Positions 28,919-37,932 are shown, numbered from the stretch's first letter. The stretch: DNA of 64,000 nt from Azospirillum formosense (GCF_040500525.1 NZ_CP159402.1:496001-560000), one strand, 5' to 3'. Notes: generated from the letters alone by a model not told the origin. A program made the numbers and translations.

Positions 28919-31234
28919 TCATTCCGCCAGTTCGTGCACGACCTCGTCCTCGTCCTCGTCGCCGGAGCGCCGCTTGCGCGACCCCTCGGTGTACTCGAAG
29001 GCGGGCTTGTCGTCCTTCACGGTGACCTTGACCAGACCGCCCTTGGCGAGCTTGCCGAACAGCAGCTCCTCCGCCAGCGGCTTCTTCAGGTGCTCCTGGA
29101 TCACGCGGCCGAGGGGGCGCGCGCCGTAGAGCGGATCGTAGCCCTTCTTGCCCAGCCACTCGCGGGCCTGATCGTCGAGTTCGATCGTGACGCCGCGGTC
29201 CTCGAGCTGCGCTTCCATCTGCATGATGAACTTGTCCACCACGCGGTTGATGACCTCCTGGGTCAGCGGCGCGAAGGGGATGATCGCATCCAGACGGTTG
29301 CGGAACTCCGGCGTGAACAGCTTCTCGACCGCTTCCATGTCCTCGCCGACCCGACGCTCGCGCTCGAAGCCGATGGCCGGCTTGGCCATGTCCGCGGCGC
29401 CCGCGTTGGAGGTCATGATGAGGATGACGTTGCGGAAGTCCACCGTCTTGCCGTTGTGGTCGGTCAGCTTGCCGTGATCCATGATCTGCAACAGGATGTT
29501 GAACAGATCCGGATGGGCCTTCTCAATCTCGTCCAGCAGCAGCACGCAATGCGGATGCTGGTCGATGGCGTCGGTCAGCAGGCCGCCCTGGTCGAACCCG
29601 ACATAGCCCGGAGGGGCGCCGATCAGGCGGGAAACGGTGTGCCGCTCCATATACTCCGACATGTCGAAGCGGGTCAGCTCGATGCCCAGCGTGAGGGAGA
29701 GCTGGCGGGCCACCTCGGTCTTGCCGACGCCGGTCGGGCCGGTGAACAGGTAGTTGCCGATCGGCTTCTCCGGTTCGCGCAGGCCGGCGCGGGCCAGCTT
29801 GATGGCGGAGACCAGCGCGTCGATGGCCTTGTTCTGGCCGAAGACCATGGTCTTCAGGTCGCGCTCCAGGTTGAGGAGCGTCTCCTTGTCGTCGCGGCTG
29901 ACCGACTTCGGCGGGATGCGGGCGATCTTGGCGACCACCGCCTCCACGTCCTTGACGGAGATTTTCTTCTTCCGCTTGTTCTCCGGCAGCAGCATCTGCG
30001 CGGCGCCGACCTCGTCGATGATGTCGATCGCCTTGTCCGGCAGCTTGCGGTCGCCGATGTACTTCGCGGACAGCTCCACCGCCGAACGGATCGCGTCGTT
30101 GGTGTAGCTCACCCGGTGATGCTTCTCGTAGTAGGTCTTGATCCCCTGGAGGATCTTGATCGCATCCTCGACCGTCGGCTCGTTGACGTCGATCTTCTGG
30201 AAGCGCCGGACGAGCGCCCGGTCCTTCTCGAAATAGTTCCGGTATTCCTTGTAGGTCGTCGAACCGATGCAACGCAGCGAGCCGGAGGCGAGGGCCGGCT
30301 TCAGCAGGTTCGAGGCGTCCATCGCACCGCCCGAGGTCGCACCGGCGCCGATGACCGTGTGGATCTCGTCGATGAAGAGGACGGCACCTTCCGTGGCCTC
30401 CAGTTCGGAGACGACGGCCTTGAGGCGCTCTTCGAAGTCGCCGCGGTACCGCGTACCGGCGAGCAGGGAGCCCATGTCGAGCGCGAAGATGGTGGCGCCC
30501 TTCAGCACCTCCGGAACCTCGCCATGGACGATGCGGCGGGCCAGCCCCTCGGCGATGGCGGTCTTGCCGACACCGGGGTCACCGACATACAGCGGGTTGT
30601 TCTTCGACCGCCGGCACAGGATCTGGATGGTCCGCTCGACCTCCTGCTCCCGTCCGATCAGCGGATCGATCTTCCCGCTGGCCGCCTTCTTGTTCAGGTT
30701 GACGCAATAAGCCTCTAGGGCTTCGCTGCCTTTCTTCACGACCTTCTCCGCCGCCGCGTCCTCGTCGGCTCCGGTAACGCGCTTCGCTTCCGAGCGGCCC
30801 GGGGCCTTCGCGATTCCGTGAGAGATGTAGTTCACCGCGTCGAAACGGGTCATCTCCTGCTCCTGCAGGAAATAGACCGCGTGGCTTTCGCGTTCAGAGA
30901 ACAGGGCGACGAGCACATTTGCTCCCGTCACCTCTTCACGCCCCGACGACTGGACGTGGATGGCCGCGCGTTGCAGCACCCGTTGGAAGCCAGCCGTCGG
31001 CTTCGCATCATCGGGCCTGTTCGTGATCAGGTTCGCAAGCTCGTTGTCGAGGTAATCCGAGAGTTCGGCGCGCAGTCGGTCCAGATCGACCCCACAAGCG
31101 CGCAAGACGGCCATGGCATCGGCATCCTCGGTCAATGCGAGCAGCAAGTGTTCGAGCGTCGCGTATTCGTGCCTGCGCTCGTTCGCATGGGCCAGGGCTC
31201 GGTGCAGCGTCTGTTCCAAGTTACGCGACAGCAT
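28919..31234 (-). CDS. clpA: ATP-dependent Clp protease ATP-binding subunit ClpA
   Basis: AAA+ unfoldase that feeds proteins to ClpP. The 771-residue protein has an N-domain (1-140), then D1 with Walker A GDPGVGKTAIAEG (about 220) and Walker B LFIDEIHTVIGAG. D2 has GPTGVGKTEVARQ (about 502) and LLLDEIEKAHPDLFN. The acidic C-terminal tail (RKRRSGDEDEDE) is longer than in E. coli. The start at 31234 matches ClpA N-termini (MLSRNLEQTLHRAL); the longer frame is not supported. It is eight bases after clpS, so the two are co-transcribed. Confidence 0.97.
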   Translation of the reverse strand: MLSRNLEQTLHRALAHANERRHEYATLEHLLLALTEDADAMAVLRACGVDLDRLRAELSDYLDNELANLITNRPDDAKPTAGFQRVLQRAAIHVQSSGREEVTGANVLVALFSERESHAVYFLQEQEMTRFDAVNYISHGIAKAPGRSEAKRVTGADEDAAAEKVVKKGSEALEAYCVNLNKKAASGKIDPLIGREQEVERTIQILCRRSKNNPLYVGDPGVGKTAIAEGLARRIVHGEVPEVLKGATIFALDMGSLLAGTRYRGDFEERLKAVVSELEATEGAVLFIDEIHTVIGAGATSGGAMDASNLLKPALASGSLRCIGSTTYKEYRNYFEKDRALVRRFQKIDVNEPTVEDAIKILQGIKTYYEKHHRVSYTNDAIRSAVELSAKYIGDRKLPDKAIDIIDEVGAAQMLLPENKRKKKISVKDVEAVVAKIARIPPKSVSRDDKETLLNLERDLKTMVFGQNKAIDALVSAIKLARAGLREPEKPIGNYLFTGPTGVGKTEVARQLSLTLGIELTRFDMSEYMERHTVSRLIGAPPGYVGFDQGGLLTDAIDQHPHCVLLLDEIEKAHPDLFNILLQIMDHGKLTDHNGKTVDFRNVILIMTSNAGAADMAKPAIGFERERRVGEDMEAVEKLFTPEFRNRLDAIIPFAPLTQEVINRVVDKFIMQMEAQLEDRGVTIELDDQAREWLGKKGYDPLYGARPLGRVIQEHLKKPLAEELLFGKLAKGGLVKVTVKDDKPAFEYTEGSRKRRSGDEDEDEVVHELAE

Positions 31235-31242
31235 CTGTGGCC

Positions 31243-31569
31243 TTAATCCTTTTCTAGCGTACATTGCAGCGGGTGCTGGTGCTGGCGCGCAAAGTCCATC
31301 ACCTGCGTGACTTTCGTCTCCGCCACCTCGTAGGTGAACACGCCGCACAAGCCCACACCCCGCCGGTGCACATGCAGCATGATCCGCGTAGCCTCCTCGC
31401 GCGACTTGGCAAAGAAGCGCTCCAAGACATGAACGACGAATTCCATAGGTGTGTAGTCGTCGTTCAACATCAAGACCTTATACATCGAGGGCTTTTTAGT
31501 CTTAGGCTTGGTTTTGATCACCACGCCCGTGGTCGTGCCCTCGTCGCCGTGCTTGTCGTTTTCGGCCAT
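31243..31569 (-). CDS. clpS: ClpS adaptor protein for N-degron substrates
   Basis: Binds the ClpA N-domain and delivers proteins with destabilising N-terminal residues. The 108-residue protein has a flexible Lys/Thr-rich N-terminus (1-30) and a core starting [20 protein letters not shown]. That core contains the substrate-pocket Asn-Asp-Asp, and [21 protein letters not shown] follows as the usual second half. clpS-clpA order is standard. Confidence 0.96.
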   Translation of the reverse strand: MAENDKHGDEGTTTGVVIKTKPKTKKPSMYKVLMLNDDYTPMEFVVHVLERFFAKSREEATRIMLHVHRRGVGLCGVFTYEVAETKVTQVMDFARQHQHPLQCTLEKD

Positions 31570-32023
31570 GGTCTCAACAGGTCAACATCGCGATGTACGT
31601 CGCATGAATGATATGAGAACTCCGGGCGCGGTGGGAAGGGGCCGTTTTCGGTGAGTCCCCATTTGGGAGAGGCCCATTCGGAACAAGACCTGCCCGGCTA
31701 CCCCGGAATTGGTGGAAAAACCCATGCGCTGCGGCGGAAGGGCCGCACCGGCGTGCCATAAAAGGCACGGCCGGCACCCTGTACATGTCCACCGCGCCCA
31801 AAACAAACAAGCCCGGCGGTCGAAACCGCCGGGCTTGCCCGGAACTTCACAATGCCGTGAGGCGGCAGGATTTAAAGCGGTACCGCCTTGCGCCATCCCC
31901 ACCCCCGGACGGTAGCGTCCCGGGGGCGGCGGAGGTGGGAGCCGCCCCGGCCCCGCGGCCGGGTCTGTGGAATTGCTGGTTCCGGGACATAGTGTCTCAG
32001 GCTGACGTCTGGGACCGGAGCGG
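31570..32023. other. Intergenic region between clpS and the first phasin gene
   Basis: 454 bases with no gene or tRNA that I can support. It contains three hairpins: CGTGCC-ATAAAA-GGCACG at 31752-31769, a terminator at 31801-31834, and a CCCCCGGACG/CGTCCCGGGGG-like palindrome at about 31909-31933. The clpS promoter should lie at the left end; TATCAT on the minus strand near 31605-31611 is a possible -10. Confidence 0.5.
31801..31834 (-). terminator. Intrinsic terminator, minus strand
   Basis: On the minus strand GCCCGGCGGT and ACCGCCGGGC flank a TTCG tetraloop, followed by TTGTTTGTTT. It lies about 190 bases after the first phasin stop and is the nearest T-tailed hairpin downstream of it. 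Confidence 0.75.
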
Positions 32024-32509
32024 TCAGGCGGCCTTCGCCGCGACCGGCTTGGACAGCGTCTCGACCGTGACCTGGAGGCGGTCGTTGATCGGCGCGAAGG
32101 CGTCCTTGGCGGTCTTCAGCGACAGCTCCTGCAGCTTGGCGCTCTCCTTGACGAAGGTCTCGAAGCTCGCCTTGGCGAAGCTGCTCTGCAGCTCGACCAG
32201 TTCCTGGACGGTCTTGACGGCCAGCAGGGCCTTGCCGGTGGCGGCGCTCTTCTCCAGCGAGGACTGGGTGAAGGAGGCGACCTGCTTGCCGGCTTCCTCG
32301 GCGCCCTTGGCGACGATGGTGCCCGACTTCACGACGGCGTCGACGTTGCCCTTGGTCAGGGCGGTCAGCTCGTCGAAGCCCTTCAGGAGCTGGGCCGAGG
32401 CCTTCTCGAACTGCTCCTGCTGGGCCTTGACCAGGCCGTCGACGTTCTGCTTGGCGGCGGAGACGGCGTCTTCGAAGGTCTTGGTGGCGGCGGCGAACTT
32501 GTCGGTCAT
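32024..32509 (-). CDS. Phasin family protein (first copy)
   Basis: A 161-residue phasin of the Phasin_2 type, coating polyhydroxyalkanoate granules. It is almost all amphipathic helix, Ala/Lys/Glu/Gln rich, with the family stretch KAQQEQFEKASAQLLKGFDE (about 28-47) and ELVELQSSFAKASFETFVKE (about 106-125). No cysteine and no signal peptide. AGGAG precedes the ATG. It shares the motif order and ending (TVETLSKPVAA) with the next upstream gene, pointing to an old duplication. Confidence 0.9.
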   Translation of the reverse strand: MTDKFAAATKTFEDAVSAAKQNVDGLVKAQQEQFEKASAQLLKGFDELTALTKGNVDAVVKSGTIVAKGAEEAGKQVASFTQSSLEKSAATGKALLAVKTVQELVELQSSFAKASFETFVKESAKLQELSLKTAKDAFAPINDRLQVTVETLSKPVAAKAA

Positions 32510-32618
32510 GGAACGGCTCCTCGAATTTCATCGGGTTGACCCGCGCCGGACCCACCGATTGGCGACCGCGCGGATGATCCGACCAGCGACCCCGTCAGCG
32601 TCGGGCGTCGGGTCGATG

Positions 32619-32688
32619 CTGCAATGCAACATGGCTAAACTTAGGGCAGGTCCCGGAGCCTGTCAACGGGTTTTTGTGCGGTGCACAA
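32619..32688 (-). promoter_or_regulatory. Phasin 1 promoter flanked by PhaR-type operators
   Basis: Minus strand: TTGACA (32666-32661), 17 bases, TAAGTT (32643-32638). Just past the -10 lies CTGCAATGCAA (32619-32629), one base off CTGCN3GCAG. Upstream of the -35 is GTGCGGTGCAC (32676-32686) inside the larger partial palindrome TTGTGCGGTGCACAA. TGC-rich inverted repeats of this form are the reported targets of PhaR, the repressor of PHA granule genes, in Paracoccus. Confidence 0.8.
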
Positions 32689-32778
32689 AAACTTTGGCGC
32701 GTCCCTGCAGGGCCCTTTACGCGCGACGCCCGGCCGTCGGGGGACGGCCGGGCGTCGCGGTTCCGGCGTGTCGCCGCC

Positions 32779-33315
32779 TCAGGCCGCGATCGGCTTGGAC
32801 AGCGTGCTGACGGTGACCGACACGCGGTCCTTCAGCGGGGTCAGGGCCGCGGTGGCGACGCGGGTGCCGATGCCCTGGAGGCGGGAGGACTCCGCGACGA
32901 AGGCGTCGAAGCTGGCCTTCACATACTCGCTCTGGAGATCGACGACCTCCTTCAGCGACTTGGCGGTCAGCAGGGCCTTGCCGGTGATGACCGACTTGTC
33001 GAAGGAGGCCTGGGCGTAGGCGGTCACCTCGCGGGTCAGCTCCTCGGCTCCCTGGGTGGCGATGCTGCCGCTCTGGATCAGCGCTTCCACATTGGCCTTG
33101 TTCAGGGCTTGCAGCTCGGCGGAGATCTTCAGGAGCTGGGCCGACAGCTTCTCGACCTGCTCCTTGGTGGCGGAGGCGGTCTGCTCGAAGGTCTTCGCGG
33201 CCTGCTCCTGTCCGGCCTTGACGAAGCCCTCGACCTGCTCCTTGGCCTGGGCGGCGGCGTTCTCGAACGCCTGGGTGGGGGCGGGGGCCGGCTTGGCCTT
33301 CGTCACGGTCGTCAT
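32779..33315 (-). CDS. Phasin family protein (second copy)
   Basis: A 178-residue Phasin_2 protein. A Lys/Ala/Pro N-terminus (1-14) leads into long amphipathic helices with EQVEKLSAQLLKISAELQAL (about 52-71) and EVVDLQSEYVKASFDAFVAE (about 119-138). It ends TVSTLSKPIAA, like copy 1. GGAAGGAA precedes ATG 33315; the much longer frame upstream is unsupported. Each phasin has its own promoter, so they are parallel genes and not one operon. Confidence 0.9.
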   Translation of the reverse strand: MTTVTKAKPAPAPTQAFENAAAQAKEQVEGFVKAGQEQAAKTFEQTASATKEQVEKLSAQLLKISAELQALNKANVEALIQSGSIATQGAEELTREVTAYAQASFDKSVITGKALLTAKSLKEVVDLQSEYVKASFDAFVAESSRLQGIGTRVATAALTPLKDRVSVTVSTLSKPIAA

Positions 33316-33737
33316 GCCTTGGGTTCCTTCCTTCGTCGAAGCCCGGCGCGCATCAACCCGGACCGGCGGACCGTCCGCCTGCGGGGCGCAGACCGGCTGC
33401 GTTGGGTGTGGTCCGGACCGAAGCCGGGCCGGAGAATGCTGCAGTGCAGCAATGGCTAAACTATGGGCATTGATCCGTGGAGTCAACAAAGAATCTTGTG
33501 CGGTGCACAATATATCAGTTGAGCCCGGTCCCTTTGCTTGGTCGGTACGGCGAAAGCCCCACCGTTCCGCCTCATGGGAAAACCGATCCACTTCGGCTCG
33601 ACTGGGCGGAGCCTTTACGAAAGCTTTACCGCCGATCCTGCCCAATCATACCCTGCCCGCCGAAGGGACGCGCTTCGGCCAAAGGTCAGACCAACCGCGG
33701 CGGAACGTCGCAGATTCCAGTTCGGGAACGTTCTTTC
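33316..33737. other. Divergent region between phasin 2 and the Anbu gene
   Basis: 422 bases without a gene. The left half holds the phasin 2 leader, promoter and two operators. The right half, from about 33520, should hold the Anbu promoter, but I see no convincing -35/-10 pair there. Confidence 0.5.
33439..33508 (-). promoter_or_regulatory. Phasin 2 promoter flanked by PhaR-type operators
   Basis: Minus strand: TTGACT (33486-33481), 17 bases, TAGTTT (33463-33458). CTGCAGTGCAG (33439-33449) is an exact CTGCN3GCAG palindrome just past the -10. GTGCGGTGCAC (33498-33508) lies above the -35 and is identical to the upstream site of phasin 1. TTTAGCCAT after the -10 is also shared. Confidence 0.82.
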
Positions 33738-34499
33738 ATGACCTATTGCCTTGGCATCAAGACCCGCGACGGCCTGATCGGCCTGTCGGACGGGCGCATC
33801 ACCAGCGGCTCGCAGCTGTCGTCCGCGCGCAAGGTGACCATGGTGGGCAGCGGCGGCGACCGCTTCTTCATCCTGAACTCCGGCCTGCGCAGCGTGCGCG
33901 ACAAGACGCTGGCCTACCTGCGCCGCGACATGTCCCGGCGGCGCGGCGAGACCTACCCGACCATGCTGGATGCGCTGTCGGCCTTCACGGCCTGCCTGCG
34001 CCAGGTGGCGGCGGAGGACAAGGAGGCGCTGGAGGCGTCCAAGCTGGCCTTCAACCTGCACGCCATCATCGGCGGCCAGCTCGCCGAGGACCGCGAGCCC
34101 TACATGTTCCTGGTCTATCCGGAGGGCAACTGGATCGAGGTGGACGAGCGCACGCCCTACCTGTCGATCGGCGCGACCGCCTACGGCAAGCCGATCCTGG
34201 ACCGCGCTCTGTCCTACAGCACGGACATGCGGACGGCGCTGAAGATCGCCTACCTGTCCTTCGACAGCACGCGCTTCTCGTCGAACGACGTCGGCTTCCC
34301 CATCGACATGGTGACCTTCAACGCCCAGGAGCGGCTGTGGCGCCAGTCGAACTTCGATTACGACGATCTGGTCGAGCAGCGCCTGTGGTGGAACCGCAAC
34401 ATCACCGAGCTGGCCCGCCGCATGCCGGACGGTCCCTGGGTGGACACGCTGCTGTCCGCGGGCGCGCGGGCGGATGTCGCCGAGGAAGAGGTGGTCTAG
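33738..34499 (+). CDS. Anbu-type proteasome-like peptidase (COG3484)
   Basis: A 253-residue Ntn-hydrolase related to HslV and proteasome beta subunits. After Met removal Thr1 becomes the likely nucleophile, and the other two proteasome-type residues appear at expected places: Asp17 in LSDGR and a Lys at about 31 in SARKV. Anbu proteins form open-ring or helical assemblies and their substrates are unknown. Many Anbu genes sit with transglutaminase, alpha-E and ATP-grasp genes; none is adjacent here. The start is set by this N-terminus. Confidence 0.88.
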   Translation: MTYCLGIKTRDGLIGLSDGRITSGSQLSSARKVTMVGSGGDRFFILNSGLRSVRDKTLAYLRRDMSRRRGETYPTMLDALSAFTACLRQVAAEDKEALEASKLAFNLHAIIGGQLAEDREPYMFLVYPEGNWIEVDERTPYLSIGATAYGKPILDRALSYSTDMRTALKIAYLSFDSTRFSSNDVGFPIDMVTFNAQERLWRQSNFDYDDLVEQRLWWNRNITELARRMPDGPWVDTLLSAGARADVAEEEVV

Positions 34500-34503
34500 T
34501 CGT

Positions 34504-34592
34504 TTGCCCCCTCCCTAACCCTCCCCCGCTTCGCAGGGGAGGGGATTTTTCTCCCTCTCCCGCGCAGCGGGGGAGGGCCGGGGTGGGGGCAA
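34504..34592. repeat. Dispersed intergenic palindromic element, copy 2
   Basis: Between the convergent Anbu and lipoprotein genes. It opens TGCCCCCTCCCTAACCCTCC and closes with GGGGTGGGGGCA, so the whole element is an inverted repeat of about 89 bp. Two shorter hairpins sit inside (CCCCGCTTCGCAGGGG and CCCGCGCAGCGGG). Nearly the same as the elements at 3766 and 40878. Confidence 0.8.
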
Positions 34593-34607
34593 GGTCGACC
34601 CTGCCCG

Positions 34608-35408
34608 CTACTTCCCGGCGAACAGCCAATTGCCGAAGGGCGCGGTCGGCCCGACCAGCCCGTCGAGGCCCACCTGGACCTCGAAGACCACGCCGGCGCT
34701 GTCCACCTGCCCGCCGGTCGGCAGGGTGCGCGGCGCGTCCTGCGGGCGCGGCAGGGTGGGGTAGGGCACGCCGGTCCCCTGGGCACTGCCGTCCAACTCC
34801 TTCAGCGGCCCGTCGAACCGGATGTCGGAGAAGCGGTCGGACGGGTAGGGGTAGGCGTTGAAGAACCAGCTTCCCCGTCGGCAGCCGTTGATCAGCCAAT
34901 AGACGCCGTTGGACGGCAGGCGCACGCCGCTCGGCGCCGGCTCGAAGGCGCCGCTCTCGTAGAGTCGCAGGACGAATAGGGCGAACTGGCGCGGCGACAG
35001 CTGGGCCTTGGCGACCGGGCCGCGGGCGACCGCCGCCGGGTCGTCCAGGTCGATGCGGGCGAGGTCGGTGGCCTCCAGCACGCGCGCCTCGACCATCGCA
35101 CCGCCGGTGCCGCGGTCGCCGACGATGTCGTAGGTCCGCACATGCTTCTGGTAGTCGGCGTTGAAGACCAGCCGGTAGCGGTCGGTCTCCCCCTTGGTGC
35201 AGGCGGCGCGGAGGTCGTCGCCGTTGAGGTAGCTGACCCAGGTGAGCTTGCGCGCCACCGGGTTGTCGGTCGGTCCGACCGAGGCGCAGCCGGCAAGAAG
35301 CCCGGCCGCCACCGCCGTCATCCCCGCCACCCTGGCAAACCGCCCTCTTCGTCCGTCCCGTGGGGCTGCGCGCGGAGTCGTCGGGCGTCGCATGGGCGGG
35401 CGGGTCAT
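34608..35408 (-). CDS. Hypothetical lipoprotein
   Basis: A 266-residue protein with an Arg-rich N-terminus, a hydrophobic segment and the lipobox GLLAGC (Cys at about 40). A globular part ends in FEVQVGLDGLVGPTAPFGNW. Two more cysteines (about 69 and 175) may pair in the periplasm. ATG at 35408 has GAGG upstream. I do not recognise the family. It faces dacC divergently, which hints at the envelope but proves nothing. Confidence 0.75.
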   Translation of the reverse strand: MTRPPMRRPTTPRAAPRDGRRGRFARVAGMTAVAAGLLAGCASVGPTDNPVARKLTWVSYLNGDDLRAACTKGETDRYRLVFNADYQKHVRTYDIVGDRGTGGAMVEARVLEATDLARIDLDDPAAVARGPVAKAQLSPRQFALFVLRLYESGAFEPAPSGVRLPSNGVYWLINGCRRGSWFFNAYPYPSDRFSDIRFDGPLKELDGSAQGTGVPYPTLPRPQDAPRTLPTGGQVDSAGVVFEVQVGLDGLVGPTAPFGNWLFAGK

Positions 35409-35643
35409 GAGGTGCCTCGCGTCCAGTCGGGAGGGGAAATGGTCCTGCGCTTCCGAGAAGATGGATCGGCGGTCGCGCTCCTTCAACGCGGTTCACCCTC
35501 TGCGGGTCCCAGCCTTATCCAATTTCGTCACAGCGCCGCCGAAGAAATCGAAGCGGCAAATTAACGAATTGTCGCTAGACACTGATTTCCATGGAATTTA
35601 CCATTGCGCCAAACAGCAAGTATTAGCCTTTGGCGGGGGCATC

Positions 35644-37020
35644 ATGAACGTAACGGGCCAGACCGTTCGAAGCCTGCTTTTGGCGTTCGCTTGGCGCGGG
35701 CGCGAAACGGAGGGGGAACAGGCCACAGAACGTTTGGCGAATGGACGTTCGACTCTGAGAAGTGCCTTCGGCATTACCCCTTTCGTTCGGGCGCTGGGCG
35801 GCGCCCTGGCGGTGCTGGCGGTGACCGTCCTGGCGCCGCTGCCGGCGCTGGCCGCGAAATACGCGGCGATCGTCGTGGACGCGCGCACCGGCGAGGTGTT
35901 GCACGAGGAGAACGCCGACACCCTGACCTACCCGGCGTCGCTGACCAAGATGATGACGCTCTACCTGACCTTCGACGCGCTGGACGAGGGGCGGCTGCGG
36001 CTGGACCAGGCGCTCCCGGTGTCGGCCTGGGCGGAGGCGCAGTCGCCGACCAAGCTCGGGCTGCGCGCCGGCAAGACGCTGCGGGTGGAGCAGGCGATCC
36101 TCGGGCTGGTCACCAAGTCGGCCAACGACGCCTCGGTCGTGCTGGCAGAGGCGCTGGGCGGCAGCGAGGCCAAGTTCGCCGAGATGATGACCCGCAAAGC
36201 CCGCGAGCTGGGGATGCGCAACACCGTGTTCCGCAACTCCAACGGCCTGCCGAACATGCAGCAGGTGACCACGGCGCGCGACTTCTCGATCCTGTCGCGG
36301 GCGATGCTGTCCGACCACTCCCGCTACTACCCCTATTTCAGCCGCCGCGCCTTCGTCTATGGCGGGCGCAGCCTGAACAACCACAACCGGCTGATGTCGC
36401 GCTACGAGGGCATGGACGGCATCAAGACCGGCTACACCGTGGCCAGCGGCTTCAACCTCGCGGCGTCGGCTGTGCGCGACGGGCGGCGTCTGGTCGCCGT
36501 GGTGCTGGGCGGCAAGTCGGCGGCCTCGCGCGACGCCCGCATGGAGGCGATCCTCGACAAGGCGTTCGACAAGCCGAGCCGCGGGTCCGAGGCGCCGGTC
36601 GTCGCCCGCGCCGGGGAGGAGGACGCGCCGCGCGCCACCGCCAAGGGCAGGCCGCCGGCCAAGGCGGAGACCATCGCGCAGCTCGCCTCCACCGTCTCCA
36701 CCCCCGCCGCGGTCCGCCCGCCGGCCCGCGCCCGCGACGAGGACGCGGACACGAAGGCGGACGGGTCGAAGTGGGGCGTGCAGGTTGGCGCCTTCTCGAC
36801 GCCGGAGGCGAGCAAGCGGGCTCTGACCCAGGCGACCAAGCAGGCGCCCTTCCTGCTGCGCGCCGCCAAGCCGGCGGTGACGCCGGTGAAGGCGAACGGC
36901 TCCACCGTCTACCGCGCCCGCATGGTCGGGCTGGACGAGCGGACCGCCCGCAAGGTCTGCTCGGAGTTGACCCGCAGCGGCCACCGCTGCGTCCCCGTGT
37001 CGCCGAACGAGAAGCTGTAA
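35644..37020 (+). CDS. dacC: D-alanyl-D-alanine carboxypeptidase with C-terminal SPOR domain
   Basis: Low-molecular-weight penicillin-binding protein trimming the terminal D-Ala from peptidoglycan stem peptides, 458 residues. A long N-terminus precedes a signal-like segment (about 47-71). S11 motifs are SLTKMM (SxxK, about 99-104), SAN (about 159) and KTG in GIKTGYT (about 261). A low-complexity Ala/Pro/Arg linker leads to a SPOR domain (about 378-452, starting WGVQVGAFSTPEASKR) that binds denuded septal glycan. The symbol is by family, and dacA or dacF would serve equally. Confidence 0.92.
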   Translation: MNVTGQTVRSLLLAFAWRGRETEGEQATERLANGRSTLRSAFGITPFVRALGGALAVLAVTVLAPLPALAAKYAAIVVDARTGEVLHEENADTLTYPASLTKMMTLYLTFDALDEGRLRLDQALPVSAWAEAQSPTKLGLRAGKTLRVEQAILGLVTKSANDASVVLAEALGGSEAKFAEMMTRKARELGMRNTVFRNSNGLPNMQQVTTARDFSILSRAMLSDHSRYYPYFSRRAFVYGGRSLNNHNRLMSRYEGMDGIKTGYTVASGFNLAASAVRDGRRLVAVVLGGKSAASRDARMEAILDKAFDKPSRGSEAPVVARAGEEDAPRATAKGRPPAKAETIAQLASTVSTPAAVRPPARARDEDADTKADGSKWGVQVGAFSTPEASKRALTQATKQAPFLLRAAKPAVTPVKANGSTVYRARMVGLDERTARKVCSELTRSGHRCVPVSPNEKL

Positions 37021-37042
37021 GCCGGTTCTTTTCCGCCAAATG

Positions 37043-37075
37043 AAAAAGGCGCAGCCGCCGGGCTGCGCCTTTTTT
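37043..37075. terminator. Intrinsic terminator after dacC, shared with tupA
   Basis: GGCGCAGCC pairs with GGCTGCGCC, preceded by A5 and followed by T6. Symmetric flanks make it work for both converging genes. Confidence 0.9.
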
Positions 37076-37095
37076 CGTGTCCCGGCGAGGGGCGG

Positions 37096-37932
37096 TCAGG
37101 CGCCCGGCTCGTTGGCGTTCGGGAAGAACAGCGAGTTGCCGTTGATCTTGTAGTCCGCGATGGCCTGCTGGCCCTCGGCGGAGACCAGCCAATCGACGAA
37201 GGCCTGCCCGTCGGCGGCCTTGACGTGGCTGAACTTGGCCGGGTTCACCAGCATCACGCCATACTGGTTGAACAGGCGCTTGTCGCCCTCCACCAGGATG
37301 TCGAGGTCGCCGCGGTTCTTGAAGCTGAGCCAGGTGGCGCGGTCGGTCATGGCGTAGCCGTTCACCGCGGCGGCGGTGTTCAGCGTGGCGCCCATGCCCT
37401 GGCCGATGGCGCGGTACCAGCCGTCGCCCGCCGTGGGGTCGACGCCGGCGGTCTTCCACAGCGCCTGCTCCGACTTGTGGGTGCCGCTGTCGTCGCCGCG
37501 CGACACGAAGGGGGCCTTGGCGGCGGCGATGCTCTTCAGCGCGGCGGAGACGTCCTTGCTGCCGCCGACCTTGGCCGGGTCGGCCTTCGGCCCGACGATC
37601 ACGAAGTCGTTGTACATGACCGGCTTGCGCTCGGTGCTGAAGCCCTCGGCGACGAACTTGTCCTCCGACGGCTTGTGATGGACGAACAGCACGTCGGCGT
37701 CGCCGCGCTTGGCGATGTCGATGGCCTGGCCGGTGCCCTTGGCGACCACGCGGACCTCGATCCCGGTCTTCTCGGTGAACTTCGGCAGGATCGACTTGAA
37801 CAGGCCCGAATCCTCGGTCGAGGTGGTGGAGGCCACGGTGATGAAGCGGTCGGCGGCGGTGGACGGCTGAACGGAGCCGAGCAGCAGAGCCGCCGCGGCG
37901 GCGCATCCCAGCACGAAAGAACGGCGCAGCAT
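37096..37932 (-). CDS. tupA: Tungstate ABC transporter substrate-binding protein
   Basis: A 278-residue periplasmic binding protein with a signal peptide (about 1-26). The family signature TTSTEDSGL occurs right after it (about 36-44), and SRGDDSGTHKSEQALW lies near 142-157. TupA binds tungstate, in some species molybdate too, at very high affinity. AGAGGG precedes the ATG. It lies downstream of the permease gene, with 112 bases between. The formate dehydrogenase genes across the divergent gap are a likely user of the metal. Confidence 0.88.
   Translation of the reverse strand: MLRRSFVLGCAAAAALLLGSVQPSTAADRFITVASTTSTEDSGLFKSILPKFTEKTGIEVRVVAKGTGQAIDIAKRGDADVLFVHHKPSEDKFVAEGFSTERKPVMYNDFVIVGPKADPAKVGGSKDVSAALKSIAAAKAPFVSRGDDSGTHKSEQALWKTAGVDPTAGDGWYRAIGQGMGATLNTAAAVNGYAMTDRATWLSFKNRGDLDILVEGDKRLFNQYGVMLVNPAKFSHVKAADGQAFVDWLVSAEGQQAIADYKINGNSLFFPNANEPGA

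Noticed and set aside
31570..32023. A tRNA or stable RNA gene in the clpS-phasin gap
   Set aside because: Hairpins are present, but no cloverleaf, T-loop GTTCRA or CCA end is seen.
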